Shown here: positions 34,600 to 47,342 of the stretch, piece after piece
How the letters are laid out: the number at the start of each line of letters is the position of its first letter
How positions within the stretch are numbered: the first letter of the stretch is position 1
Assembly: GCA_018292915.2 (NCBI GenBank)
Contig: JACVVK020000053.1
Location: 242,501 to 306,500, forward strand
Origin: Batillaria attramentaria
Lineage: Eukaryota; Mollusca; Gastropoda; Batillariidae
Direction of reading: 5' to 3'
DNA: 64,000 nt
Notes under the pieces: generated by a model
Database searches by the model: none
Seen by the model: only the letters and a program-made list of their open reading frames with translations
What the model was told of the DNA's origin: nothing
Made by a program: the position numbers and the translations under genes

Positions 34600-34690
34600 A
34601 ATAATAATAATGAGGATAATAATATTAATAAAATGGGTATTTCAGGGACGCCCTCCCTCGCGCAGGAGCAAAGGGCGACTTACAATCAGC
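34600..34690 (+). repeat. GCGCC-type stem-loop module, copy 2 (diverged)
   Basis: AATAATAATGAGGATAATAA then GGGACGCCCTCCCTCGCGCA ... AAAGGGCGACTTACAA. Related to 36695-36770. Confidence 0.5.
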
Positions 34691-34778
34691 ACATACTCAC
34701 GCACCCAGAAACACACAGTACGCCTCCACACAAAAACATGATGTGCAGCATCAACTACGGCCTCCCCTGTCCACGGAT

Positions 34779-35474
<696 letters not shown>

Positions 35475-35585
35475 ATCAAACTACACGCGTTTCCCTCTTT
35501 GCATGGTGTCTGGCAAGAACGTTTGGAGTAGTACGCGATTGGCTGAATTCTGGGGGCTCGCCCCTTTTGATTGGCACGAGTGGAG
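35475..35585 (+). repeat. Dispersed repeat, copy 2
   Basis: Relative of 11376-11525 lacking the internal hairpin segment. Confidence 0.75.
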
Positions 35586-35796
35586 TCGTCAGTTTAAGCA
35601 GTTGCGATTTCTTTAATCAAAAGGGTACAGCCGGCGTTTCCCCACTCGCACGTTCCATGCCGAAAATCTGAGTAAGCGTGTGCACTGTCCTTAACATGTA
35701 CTGTATACATACAGCACGTGATACTCTGCGACGCACCGTGACGCTTGACTGGGTATACTATAAAGATTCGACTTATTTGTTTCCAGATACGAGGGT

Positions 35797-35950
35797 GGGT
35801 GGGTGGGTGGGTGGGGGTTTGGGGGTTTAACGTCCTTTTCCACCACATACGGGTGATATCGAAGACGGGGCAACGACGAAAAAGCCAGCACAAATATTTG
35901 GCACCAGCCGGGATACGAACTCACGACCCGATCATTAGAAGTTCCAGATA
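35797..35950 (-). mobile_element. SINE family C, minus copy
   Basis: GGGTGGGTGGGTGGGGGTTT, TTTAACGTCCTTTTCCACCA, GGGTGATATCGAAGACGGGG, CCAGCACAAATATTTGGCAC, and B-box reverse complement GGGATACGAACTCACGACCC (one base off consensus). Confidence 0.9.
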
Positions 35951-35967
35951 CGAGGAGTCTGATTACA

Positions 35968-36190
35968 GTGTGCCGGCCGGGCTGCTTCCTCCGGGGAAAG
36001 CGCGTCGCCGCGTTGCAGCACCACCCATGCACCTACCCATTAGTGCTAAGGGAGGGAAGTCGGAGGAGACGGAGAGACACGAAGCAAGAAGAAACTGTAT
36101 CCCAAACCACAGCTCCACCTGGGTTCGAACCCATGCTTCAGTAAGGCATCCGCTGAAGTAGGACGCGCTGCCTATGGAGCCAACCCCCCC
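35968..36190 (-). mobile_element. SINE family B, shorter minus copy
   Basis: GGGCTGCTTCCTCCGGGGAA, GCGCGTCGCCGCGTTGCAGC, then B-box reverse complement CTGGGTTCGAACCCATGC. It lacks the A/T-rich 3' tail of the long copy. A C-run of about 19 follows at 36184-36202. Confidence 0.85.
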
Positions 36191-36694
36191 CCCCCCCCCC
36201 AACCACTCACACCTCCCCAACCTGCCTTTAAGCATGCCTTTTATACGTCGCCTAAAGAGAAAACAGTCAATTCCCCATTACCACCACCACAACCTGCGTG
36301 TCTCCCTCAGCTGAACCATTCATCTACCCTCCTATCTCCATTACAGACATCGGCGCAGCAGACAATAACATTGTACCTGTCTAATGCCTCTCATGATCAG
36401 CCCGCATGCACAGCGATTTAGTGCTGTTTATTTTGCCTGGGCTCCTATTTGCTGTTGGGGCTTGTGGACGGAGTGGAGATAGCCATGACATGTTTGTATA
36501 CAGAGGAATGTCATGCAGGTAGAAAACAGCTCTACTGTGACGCCCTTATTGTCCGTAAATTGGCGCTCTTGGGTGAAGCGATGGCTTGACACTTTCAGTG
36601 CCATTGTGAAGTAATTGCGACCCGTCACAACTAAATCCTTTTGTAAATCTCACAGTTTCAGTAACTAAATGTAGACGAAAAGCGAATTTTTGTC
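36191..36694. other. Unassigned sequence
   Basis: Nothing recognised beyond the C-run. Confidence 0.5.
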
Positions 36695-36770
36695 ATAATA
36701 ATAATAATAATGAGGATTTTTTATTGCGCCTAACCTCCAAAGCCGGGGCTCTAGGCGCTTTACAAATATA
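36695..36770 (+). repeat. GCGCC stem-loop module with AAT repeat, copy 3
   Basis: (AAT)6, GAGGATTTTTTATTGCGCCT, then GGGGCTCTAGGCGCTTTACA. Best-preserved copy of the module seen at 19760 and 34650. The orientation of AAT relative to the stem matches minus-strand family D tails. Confidence 0.65.
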
Positions 36771-36837
36771 TATAAAAAGATGATAAATAAATACATGATT
36801 AATAGATAAATAATCAATTAAATAATACGAATAAAAG

Positions 36838-36878
36838 CGTACATACATAGATACATACATACATACATACATACATAT

Positions 36879-36939
<61 letters not shown>

Positions 36940-36975
36940 TACATACATACATACATGCATGCATACATACATATT
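36838..36975. repeat. ACAT / AC compound microsatellite
   Basis: (ATAC)n, (AC)n 36879-36934, then (ATAC)n with ATGC steps; further ATAC words extend to 37050. Confidence 0.95.
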
Positions 36976-37360
36976 TATAGTCAGACATACAGTCAGCCAT
37001 ACATACAAGCACTGACGCCTACATACATACCAACATCCAATACACACCTACATACATACACACTGCAAAAACAGCTTACAAGTTACAACTGCACCATTGG
37101 ACTGAAGCGGACTGACGCCCTGGACTGGCGATATTACGTTTTAGGTGTCACAAAGTCAACTTTTGGATCAGTTGCGCTTGCTGGTAATAGCCTAGCTTCA
37201 TGATTAGTAGAGATCTGAATGCAACACACTGACGCCTGTTGGCTGTGCGGCGAACGAGAATTACGTCTACGGTGCGAAGCTCGCCTGATCAACGCGTGAC
37301 CGCACGGCTGTAGCAGACGCTGTGCTCTTCGCCTCGCCTTTCGGCTTCTGTTGGCTCAGT

Positions 37361-37361
<1 letters not shown>

Positions 37362-37411
<50 letters not shown>

Positions 37412-37435
37412 ACAGTGTGTGTGTGTGTGCGCGCA

Positions 37436-37513
<78 letters not shown>

Positions 37514-37572
37514 CAGAGAGGGGGGGGGAGAGAGAGACAGACAGAAACAGACAGACAGACAGACAGACGGAA
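37362..37572. repeat. GT, GA and GACA compound microsatellite
   Basis: (GT)n with two GCGCACA breaks, G9, (GA)n, then (GACA)n. Confidence 0.97.
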
Positions 37573-38284
37573 CGCTAACAAACAATGTACAGACAGGCTT
37601 GTGTCAGCTGAAGATCGTTAAAAAAAAAAATCTCCAAACAAAACCCGTTTCTGCCCATCGCTCGCCGCCATTGACAACTGATCAGTTCTCGTGCACCCAT
37701 CCTCAGATAAACACATGTTTGCGCATGCGCGATTCTAAACTACGTAAGCGTGTCGTCTCTAATCCTGATGACCAAAGAAATCAAACAATCGGTGTTATCA
37801 CGTGAGTTGTGCCCGGTTTCACTTCACTGCCGACAATCGGAGGGACCGACAGTGCTAAGAGATCACGCCGCCACAAAAGTCATCCCCAAGAACTACCGTA
37901 ACTACGCAATTTGTGATTGCGTCATAGTGATATTTCACGTGTCAAGTTTAGGTAGTTTGCTGCATGAAACGGTCGACACTACACTGGAGGTGTGCTTGAA
38001 ACGACACTTGAAGCGGAGCGGTTTAACCAATCATAACGTGTCGTGTACTGAATTTTTGTTTAGAGTCTGTCAAGCTGCTACGCATCCCTCGATGGTGTGC
38101 GGGTGTTGTAAGGTTTAGCATGAAACTTATTGATTAGATTAGTGAATTTTCTCATAGATAATTTGATGAGAAGTTTCTGCAGTCATTCTTTGAAATGCGC
38201 ACATTAACTCATTCGTGGCGGGACTCTTCGATCAAAGGTTCAGCCACGCATCTCCATCCAGGTTTCATAATCAGCTGAATTGTC

Positions 38285-38287
<3 letters not shown>
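37573..38287. other. Unassigned sequence
   Basis: A 122-codon plus frame (37750-38118) has no recognisable domain. A10 at 37620-37630. Confidence 0.45.

Positions 38288-38367
<80 letters not shown>
38288..38367. repeat. GT microsatellite
   Basis: Pure (GT)40. Confidence 0.98.
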
Positions 38368-38369
<2 letters not shown>

Positions 38370-39115
38370 AATGAAGCTTGCTAAAAAGTTTTGTTTAGAT
38401 GTAGTCGGTTTACTGCAGTTTCATGGGGGCAGCCCCAGGCATAGGCAGTGTTAAGACGGAAGCAGCCCCGGCCACAAAAGAGTTAAACATGTAAAAAAAA
38501 AATATAAACGGAAGTGCACGGATCCTGCTTCAAAAGTGCAGTCGATCACAGACAACCACGTTTCTAAACGAGATTTCGCGTGATCCTTTCGAGAGGTAAA
38601 TGTTTGTGTTAGAGCAAGCCTAAGGCTAACTTAACTTTCATTGCATACACTGGCCACACACGCTCGATTTCAGAGGAGCTGTTTTGATGAATTAGACAAA
38701 AAGAGTCCGGTCACTGACTGTTCCACTTTAACAACAGTCAGGGTAAACCGCCATTCACTAACGTGATGAAAAGCCAAACACCAACTTGTTTCAGTTCTGA
38801 GTTGTGCAAATACTAACAAATAATAACCAATCGCTGAACAGCTTGCCAGACTGCCCGAAGCTGTGGGCCACCAAGGAAAATATTTGCTAGTACTATGTGG
38901 GTAACACACACAATGCAACACAAAACTACTCTACCAAGGATCTGGGAAACGCAGCATCACTTGTCCATTACTCTAACAGAGGACTGAAAGCTATCGATGA
39001 AGTTTACCCTGGGGCTTTCGGCAGACACAAATGCACACAGAAATCAGAGGGATGTGTTCTCCCTCCCGAGTCACCGTAACTGTGATGCACAAGAGGATTG
39101 TGGCCTCGTTGCGGT
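38368..39115. other. Unassigned sequence
   Basis: Nothing recognised. Confidence 0.5.
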
Positions 39116-39651
39116 TATGATCTCTGTTGTTTTTTCTTGTTTTTTGTTGTTGTTTTTTTTTTTGCTGCCCCAACTCTTTGCCAGCTCCTGTGGTGTTCCT
39201 CCCAGGTCATGGGTGGAACCCACGGAGGACTCGGAAGCTGGGACAAATTTTATTATGCATGATGATGGAGATGAGGATGATAGTAAGATGATGCTATGGA
39301 GGTCCATGTGGTTTGGGACTGCGGGACAGGGCCGCATTCCACGCTTCCTGTCATAAATATCCCGGCATTAACGAACTACGGCACCTGCGGTGCCGGCCGT
39401 GTAATCATCCACATCATAAGACGTGTCATACTAAGGGAAGCACCCCCAAAGTCGCACCCGTGAAGTGGGTGAAACTCGGCTGTGTGGCAACAGCCTCCCC
39501 ATTGGGCCCATAGCACACCCGCTCTGGGTAGGAGCCGACCTAGGTAGGAAAAATCCCGCTTGCCTCGGCTGGGATTCGAACCCGGGTCTCCCGGTCCATG
39601 ATCCGAAGTGCTAACCACTACACTACGGGGGCCGGTATGATCTCTGTTGTT
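39116..39651 (-). mobile_element. SINE family A with perfect 16-bp target-site duplication, minus
   Basis: TATGATCTCTGTTGTT flanks the element exactly on both sides (39116-39131 and 39636-39651). Read on minus, the head GGCCCCCGTAGTGTAGTGGT and B-box GGGTTCGAATCCCAGCCGAG lie next to 39635. The body ends GTTGGGGCAGCAAAAAAAAA with an A/C-rich tail to 39132. Its full length and intact duplication suggest a recent insertion. Confidence 0.95.
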
Positions 39652-39924
39652 ATCAGTAAAAAAGACTTAAGCGCCACAGGTTTGACAAACGCTTATAACC
39701 TTTTCCCAGGTGATTGAGCTCTATTGACAGTATTGCAAATTAAAGCCTCTATCTTTGCAACGCCGCCACGTTAAAAACTGAAACATTGGAAACTTGCCAC
39801 TTTCGAAGCCCTAAGCCCTTTGTCAGCTAGACGGATGTTTCATTTGGCCTTTGCGACTGTTTTCGTGACTTTGTGGCTTCAAATGATAGAGACATACGAT
39901 CTTTGAGCCAACGGTCCATTTCTG

Positions 39925-40142
39925 AACAGACTGGGACTCGACAAAGCTTCTAAACATAGGCATCACTCAGCGCCGTCTAGCTACGTCGTCTGTTCAGTAC
40001 GCGGTACACCTCTACGCCAACCAGAGTCATTACAATGGTTTCAAACGCTATATCGTGACTCGAGTGACTGATTCTGATGCAAAGATTAAACACATTGGAT
40101 GAAAAGTTTTCCAAACCCTGTCGTAGGTATTGAGACTTTAAG
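39925..40142 (+). repeat. Dispersed repeat, copy 2 (about 220 bp)
   Basis: Aligned with 33241-33475: GACTGGGACTCGACAAAGC, GTCTGTTCAGTACGCGGTAC, CCAGAGTCATTACAATGGTT. Confidence 0.8.
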
Positions 40143-40318
40143 AATCACTCCGCTTCATCTCATCCAGAGAAACGTCTCAACAACGCCTCGAATGCATCTA
40201 AAAGTCATCATCTTGTGAACACAGTTCACGCGAAAAACAGTCCACAAAACTGTTTCTAGGCTCCAGCAAAATTGTAGCCGCTGAAAAACAGGTTTAGGGG
40301 GGTGGGGGGGGGGGGGAT

Positions 40319-40349
<31 letters not shown>

Positions 40350-40579
40350 CGGAGTGCTAGTTTCATGCACGTGCAATCGGGAACATAGAGTGACACTAAT
40401 AAACTATTACTCTCCGTGTCTATTTGCAGCTAATGTGGCAATGGTAGGTTACTGAAAACACCGTGAGGGCAAAACAATTTCTTTCTGATTATCACTTCAG
40501 GGTGTCTGATGATTGTGACAGCTAGCATACGACCAGGTCCATTATATCGTATGTGTGTGTTTTTCCTACGGGAACAGGG
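40143..40579. other. Unassigned sequence with poly-G runs
   Basis: G-rich 40297-40350 with a short GT block. Confidence 0.5.
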
Positions 40580-40614
<35 letters not shown>

Positions 40615-40799
40615 GAAGTCATGATAGGTTATGTTTTTCAAGTTGTACCTGCAGTTTTTAGTTTTGTTGTTGTTTTTATGTGTAATTTTTTTCAAGAATG
40701 TCATGTTGTTTGTTCCATATTTGAATTATGTGTTTGTTCCATATTTGAATTATGTAGTAGGACTGTTTCTGAGAACTGTCACACACACACACCCACACC

Positions 40800-40862
<63 letters not shown>
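40580..40862. repeat. CT and CA microsatellites
   Basis: (CT)15 at 40581-40610, a short GTTCCATATTTGAATTATGT tandem pair at about 40706-40756, and (CA)n at 40782-40862 with CCCA breaks. Confidence 0.93.
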
Positions 40863-40864
<2 letters not shown>

Positions 40865-41544
40865 CGACAGAAGTGTGTGTGGGGGTGGGTGGGTGGGGGT
40901 GGGAGGGTAGGCAGACAGACAGATTTTATAAACTGTCATATCAAGCCTCTCTCACACTCATTATACAGATTTATATCCGTCCCACTCCCATTTTCCCGGA
41001 TAGACACAAAGCCCATCATGCTGATCACCACAGGAAGGAAGGTCTGATTATCAACACATATCGACCTGCACACACATCACGTGGCTAGACAAACGATAAC
41101 GGGTAATATTTCATAACACACAGCCGGTGAAGTTTACTCACCCACGAAGTTAAGTAAGCAGACATGTTGATCTTTGTCCAGGGTTCGTATTTAGTTCATA
41201 AATTTGCTTCAGAGTCAATGACGGAGCCTAGCTCCTTGATCTGTGTTAAGCCTGTACCAGCAAATTACTGGAGAAGCTCTTTTGCAAGCCTGGCACCACA
41301 GTGTCAGAATAAATTGAATTAAAAGGACACTGATTACATGGTTAGTTCCACAGGCGTCACTTTCTCCAGGTATGACTGTGATATCTGTAACGACTGTTCA
41401 CGGAATCCTCTTTGGGGTGCACATAGTTCAACAGATAGTCCACATTACTTTCAATACACTTTGTACATAGAATTGTTCACGATGAACGTTGTCTGCATTG
41501 AAAAAAACCCAGAAGGTAAAAACACATGATATGTCAGTGGCATG
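40863..41544. other. Unassigned sequence
   Basis: Nothing recognised. Confidence 0.5.
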
Positions 41545-41815
41545 ATTAACAGATCCATTAATTAATTTTCGTCCGTTGATCACGAAGTCTTCAAACACAT
41601 ATAAAACTCAGGAGACAGTTTCTGACATCTTTGCTATAGTATACAAATCCTTGTCAGGTCGCGGTGACATTCTTAACAGGTCCGTTAATGTTCGTTGCAT
41701 CACGACATCCTCAAACACATCAAAAGCTCAAAAGACCGTATCTGATATCTTTGTTATAGCACACAACTCTTTGTCAAGACGCAGCAGCGTTATTAACAGG
41801 TGTTTCACTCCGTAA
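41545..41815 (+). repeat. Diverged tandem duplication, about 120-bp unit
   Basis: Units starting near 41577 and 41699 share CACATATAAAACTCAGGAGA-type and TTAACAGGTCCGTTAATG-type segments, and part of a third unit precedes them at 41545. The plus frame 41576-41815 stays open across both units (TVSDIFAIVYKSL versus TVSDIFVIAHNSL), so at protein level it reads as a repeat of about 40 residues. No known domain. Confidence 0.7.
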
Positions 41816-43020
41816 AGTTTGCATCTCAAACCGTCAAAAAACATCACAAGAAAGTTTCTGGCTACTGTATCACAGTATTTTTCTTTGCCAAACCTTAATA
41901 GTCACCAAAGAAGGCGCTTTGCAGATTCTGCGTCATGTCCAACGACGCAAAGTCATTACAAGGTCAGTGACCTTCAGTCTTGTCCCATCCACCAGTACAC
42001 TTGCCCGGGAGCGGAACACTTTGGCTGGTAAGTGTAGGACACAAGATCTGTGTGGAGAAAGTGCCTGCAAGAAGACTTCATCCCCACCTTCTGGGACTCG
42101 ACACGGAGATCGTTTACAAACTCAGACTCACCAGAAGGACTCGTTCCATTCAGCCGAAAACACATACAACGTCCTGCCAAAACTGCAATGGTAATGCTCC
42201 CAAATTTTGCCGCACTCTGGTGCTCAAGCCAACGGAAATATACACCAATACACTCTTTGCCTGTTCAGTCGCAGTCAACATCACCACAACTCGACTAATC
42301 GTCTACTTCATCGCTGTTCTCACACATCCCTCCGCGCTTTTGCTCTCAGATACTGACACAGTCTGTCAGCTGCAGACCAGCATGCAATTGCGGGAGTTTG
42401 AGTGACATAGTGGTGGGCGGGTTGCTACCGCAGAACAAAGTGATACCACCTTCATAAGAATAACTACCATACTGTACGCTAGTCTCAGCTTATCTGCCCT
42501 TGCTTACTGCCGATCTCCTGTCTTGAAGTCTGGTTTGTGAAAACTCCCTTCTGTCGTCACTCTCGCGAGAAAACACGCAAAGACCCCAAAATAATGGGTA
42601 ATACATCTTCTACACCTCCGTGGTTTTGCAGTAAAAACAAAATGACAAAAAAGCTGTTACAGGTAAAGTAGCGACAAACACTCTTTCCTCCTCGCTGCAC
42701 TCCAAGCTCTATCGTAGTTGTGAATCTGTATCGTCACTTTTACATCCCCGATGTGGACGTATTTATTGCCCCAAAGTGCTGCTGTTGGCCTCAAAACAAC
42801 CCACGTCTCCTAGACACTTCTTTTTGGTTTCTTTCTCATAGTGCTTTCTTGCCACTGTGCGTTACCGGCTTACCATTATGTACCTGTTTAACTCTTTGAA
42901 CTGTGTGGGGGAGATTTTTTTATGTCAGGATTTTTGTTGTTGTTGTTTTGTTTTGTTTTTGTTTTGCTTTGTTTGTTCTTGTGTAATTTCATTTCGTTTT
43001 GTTTTTGCTTTCGAATGTTT
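41816..43020. other. Unassigned sequence
   Basis: Several overlapping frames at 41919-42405. On minus, a stretch flanked by TTTTGGCAG and CTG/GTGAGT (about 42134-42173) could be a small exon, but no family is recognised. Confidence 0.4.
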
Positions 43021-43057
43021 GTTTTGTTTTAGATGGGTTTTGTTTTGTTTTGTTTTG

Positions 43058-43088
<31 letters not shown>

Positions 43089-43150
43089 GTTTTGTTTTGT
43101 TTTGTTTTGTTTGGTTTGGTTATTGTTTGGTTTGGTTTGGTTTGTTGATG
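43021..43150. repeat. TTTTG / TTTGG pentanucleotide repeat
   Basis: About 20 TTTTG units merging into TTTGG units. Phe-rich and Lys/Gln-rich open frames here are artefacts. Confidence 0.95.
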
Positions 43151-43670
43151 CTGTTGTTCATTTGATGGAGCAGGAAAAACTAAACCAACGTATTTGCGTC
43201 GTACTGTCGTATAGTTCTCATACTGCAATTCTAATTTTACCCTGGAACCGTCTGGAATACACTGTTCATTAAGAGAGGCGCGGTAAACCAATTAACACTT
43301 GTTTTTCCCCTAAGTTTTCCTCATCATTTATTTTTGTCAAGACGGACGTGTTTGTAACTAAGACGACAGCTGGAGGCCGGATGGGTGTGTCTCACACTTG
43401 CCCCCTTCAACCCCCCTACCCCCCCCCCCCTACCACCACCACCACCACCCCCCTCCACACTCTCACCGCCACGTTAATGCCTCCTCATTCCCTTTACACG
43501 TCAAACCAGTGCTAACACCGACACTAAAGTACATTTGTAACGGTAGCTGACGAGTTACCGGTGAATGAAAAATGGGAAAGCGTAATGAGTGAAGAATGAA
43601 CACGTGTTGAAAATACCCACGAAAGTAGGAAAGGAATTTCTATGACCTACTTGAAGTAGTAGGGCAGGTT

Positions 43671-43672
<2 letters not shown>
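43151..43672. other. Unassigned sequence with a C-rich tract
   Basis: C/CCA tract at 43412-43452. Confidence 0.5.
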
Positions 43673-43728
<56 letters not shown>

Positions 43729-43885
43729 GAGGGGGGTCGGGAGGGGGGGGGGTTGAGACGTTTTTGTGTCTGTATATACAGTGTGTAGCAATTAATGAAC
43801 GAGATGTATATTACTAGGTTTTCCAGTCGGTGAAAAACAAAACCAAACCAAAAAAACATAAACATAAATACAAAACGTGTTAGAG

Positions 43886-43971
<86 letters not shown>
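43673..43971. repeat. GT and CA microsatellites, mirror-arranged
   Basis: (GT)28 at 43673-43728 and (CA)40 at 43892-43971 are 163 bp apart and are complementary on one strand. Confidence 0.97.
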
Positions 43972-43973
<2 letters not shown>

Positions 43974-44642
43974 AATAGCCTCCCGGTGCAAGAACCCTAT
44001 CATGACACACAAAGCACGTGCATAACGTAATTATTCAATTTCTGATGCCACCTGAACACCTGGGGTGGAAACAGAAGTGTCAAAAGGGTGTAGCGGTTGC
44101 TCCTCTCCGCCTCCCGCCTCTGGCATTTGCTCTGTGCGAGTTCTCACATCCGTTTTCTCTCTATCGGATTGTCAAACCTGCCAAGATGTCGTATGGAGTT
44201 GATCGGCTAAGCGATGGTATAGCACAATGCCTGAACTACAACGTTCTCTGAGATGTCAAGATTTACGTGTGTACATACCGCGGGTGCAATAAAAACAAAA
44301 CTGTGGGAGGTTGCACCAAAATGAGGGAATAATACAGGCGAAAGGAGATGTCTTTGGCGCGTTGTTTGCTGTAGTTTATGGTCGGTGCTGAGTTTATTAT
44401 TGCAGTCACCGTTTTTTGTGGATGCGTTTGATGTTTTGTTTGTTTGGTTGTTTGTTGTTTTTGCGTTTTTAGCGGGCCACCCATGTACCCGGCGTGATTT
44501 TTTCCCCAATACATTCGGAAACGGGTGAATGAGTGAGCTCTTAGGGTTTAAAGCCGCGCAAGCAACACATTTAGAAAAAAAAACCGACATAACGACTTCA
44601 TGCATATGTATTGTACAATTACGACAGATTGCTTTTCGAGAT
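43972..44642. other. Unassigned sequence
   Basis: A 181-codon minus frame (44207-44752) is low complexity in the middle (Lys/Thr/Asn) and unrecognised. Confidence 0.4.
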
Positions 44643-44672
44643 CTGACGTAATTACGTGACGCCATTTTCATA
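44643..44672 (+). promoter_or_regulatory. CRE / E-box / YY1-like motif cluster
   Basis: CTGACGTAATTACGTGACGC then CATTTTC. It contains a TGACGTAA CRE-like half, a palindromic ACGTAATTACGT, CACGT, and AAAATGGCGTC on minus (YY1-like). About 25 bases downstream ATG 44696 opens a 29-codon frame ending at GCGG/GTGAGT (donor GT near 44782). This would fit a core promoter plus first exon, but no family is recognised. Confidence 0.3.
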
Positions 44673-44789
44673 AGAGCCCGACCATAAAGGTAATGCTCCA
44701 AAAACTGACAACAGCAGTGAAGTACTACCTCAACCCTCCACTTCAACAACAAGGAGAAAAAGTGGAAATCGCTTTAGCGGGTGAGTGAA

Positions 44790-46164
44790 TGCCACTTACT
44801 GTTAATTCTTCTCTACGTTTTTCAAGTGTTTTAACTCATGCAACAGTCTCACAATCTTGATGATGCACTTTACACTAAAACGAAAAGCTGAAGTGCAAAA
44901 GGCAATCAAAGTCTCGGACTTTGCTTGAAAGCTGCAACATTTAAGACGTGTATAAAGGATCTTTCTACTGATGGGCTAATGCTATCATCTCTATACTCAC
45001 AGATCCTTCTGAGCTGTTTTCGTGGTCTCTATCATCACACCACTTACACACCTGCACAGTGACAGCGTCTGTAATGCTGGCACTGAGCCAACAGAAGCGT
45101 ACTCGATGACGCGAGCGCTCCAGTAGTGTAACAACAGTTGTAGAATGTGAATGTTCGACCGCTCGCACAAAGTGCAAACAACATATTGTATCGCATTAAG
45201 AGCTGTACTAATCATCAAGCTAGAGAATTTCGAGCGTACAGGCGCACTCACGAGCGGAACTGTACCAAAACATAAGCTGGCTTAGCAAACATGGAATTAC
45301 TGAGCCCGTTTGAGGAGGACTGTCTGTCTGAAGGGGAACTCTATTGCGGCAACGGAAACTATACAGAATGGTATAAAATGAAAAAAAAATGCTGTATAAC
45401 TATGTTTTGTTATTTGCGTAGAAGGAAGGTGGATAAGCAAAAGTACGAAGGTAACTTAACACTCCTTTGTCAGTTTCAGACTATAAGTGTCTAGGCCAAG
45501 ATTCGGACACTGTTCAGTAACAAGATCCATCCTCATATTTGAAGCGTTAACATAACACACAGGCCATACCGCCAGATTCAACCCCTTCCAAATGAATCAA
45601 AACTGAAATGTAAGGATACAGACAACACATGTTTCCGTCAGTCTCATCACCAACCAAAACACTCGTCTCATGAAGTGGTTAGTTTGCACGATGATAGAAA
45701 TTCTTTATTCTCTTACCTGGAAAATCCTCATCCCGAACCCCCTATGTTTTTGAAGCACAAAGTTTGCACTGGAAAATCAAGGAGCGCTTCATCAGTTCAT
45801 TCGCTGAACACAGACGAGGAGCAAAACCAAAGCTGCCAACTCGTGCATGGTCACAGCTGTCGTCTGCTTACTTGTGCTCTTCAATCTATGAGGTAAAAAA
45901 AAGTCATCCAATTTCCGCGCAGGGTACTAAGCAATGGTGTAATTATCATTGGTTCGAGATCACACGGGAGTTTGCGTTGCGTGTCCTGTAAACAATCAGT
46001 TCATATCTGTCGTAAGATGGAAGGTACACATTCCAGTGTGGATCTACAGACGACCACGATATTGTCTTAGTCTAGAAAACACGATCGAGTCAACCGACTC
46101 AGTAACTTATACAGTTCCGTGCATATCGTGCTATGTTAACTGAGAGCAAGAGAGATGTATATGT
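44790..46164. other. Mostly unassigned; some exon-like signals
   Basis: A minus ATG at 45292 gives MFAKPAYVLVQFR ending at a GTGAGT donor (45251-45250). A plus ATG at 45291 opens a 67-codon frame (MELLSPFEEDCLSEG ...). Neither could be linked to further exons. No repeat copies seen. Confidence 0.3.
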
Positions 46165-46294
46165 AGACTGAGAGGGGGGACGCAGTAGAAAGAGGGTGGG
46201 GAGGGGGGATGGTAGGGGATGGGGGGAGGAGTATCGATGACGTCTGAGCGAAGGCCGAGCAATGCGCATGCTTCTTGGAGATTGCGGTCAGTAC

Positions 46295-46349
<55 letters not shown>

Positions 46350-46411
46350 CTGTTGCTGCTTCTGTGTGCATGTGCAGGCTCTCTCTCACTCTCTCTCTCT
46401 CTCTCTCTCAC

Positions 46412-46486
<75 letters not shown>

Positions 46487-46578
46487 GCGCGCGTTGTTAC
46501 TCTACGCTTTACTATTTAGATAAAAATTACTAGAATCAGCAACGGCAGGTATGAAACTGACTTTTAAAAAAGGGTTCT

Positions 46579-46652
<74 letters not shown>

Positions 46653-46658
46653 CGCGCG
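46165..46658. repeat. Microsatellite cluster: G-rich, GT, CT, GT, GTCT, CT, GT, GC
   Basis: Purine-rich 46165-46235, (GT)n 46297-46346, (CT)n 46379-46410, (GT)n 46413-46457, (GTCT)n 46458-46486, (CT)n 46581-46613, (GT)n 46613-46643, then GC. Confidence 0.95.
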
Positions 46659-47342
46659 TGCGTGCATGCAAACTCTCGCCAACACGCGTGGGCGTGGGCG
46701 TGAAATACGACACATGCATGAACGACCCACACCTATGCATCTACCTGACAGACGCCGGGGGAAGTGCAGAAAACCTCGCCGGCCACTGCTGATAGAAAGG
46801 CCAAGGGCCCAAAGCTTGTTAGCCACTGATGCTGGCACCAGCTAAACGACGCTGCCTGCTTCCTGAATTATACTTCCAAAAAGATATGCCAGGCAACCGC
46901 GGCGTTCCACTGCTGTGACGAAGGTCTTGCACGCTTGGCTGATTCACACGGTACACACCCCTCATTACCTGCCCCTGAACATAGCCATGTTTACTCTACA
47001 CTATCTTCTGGCACATTCTCAAAGAAATCTTTTTGCCGAACTGCCGGGAAGTTAATTTCAAGGTAAAAAATGACGCTATGTGAGTACGGTTTTTTTTTTC
47101 TTGGAAGGAGTAGGGGAGCAGAAGGGGGGGAGGGGGGAGGATCGGGGGGCAGTAAGACAACTGGTTAGAGAGGGGAGAGGTGGGGGAGGAGGGGGGGGCT
47201 GAAGTGTAGCCAAAGCACTCGTAACGGTGACGTTCCGAAAAAAGACCTTGTTGTACTTGGCTGGACAAAATGCTCATGTCAAATCACAGCTTTGTTTAAC
47301 TACAAACACTATCCCTTCAATCAATCAGTTCAATAAAACACA
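46659..47342. other. Unassigned sequence with G-rich tracts
   Basis: G-rich 47104-47200. Nothing else recognised. Confidence 0.5.

Noticed and set aside
44207..44752. 181-codon minus ORF as a gene
   Set aside because: No domain, low-complexity centre and overlap with a better promoter/first-exon reading on plus; likely chance.
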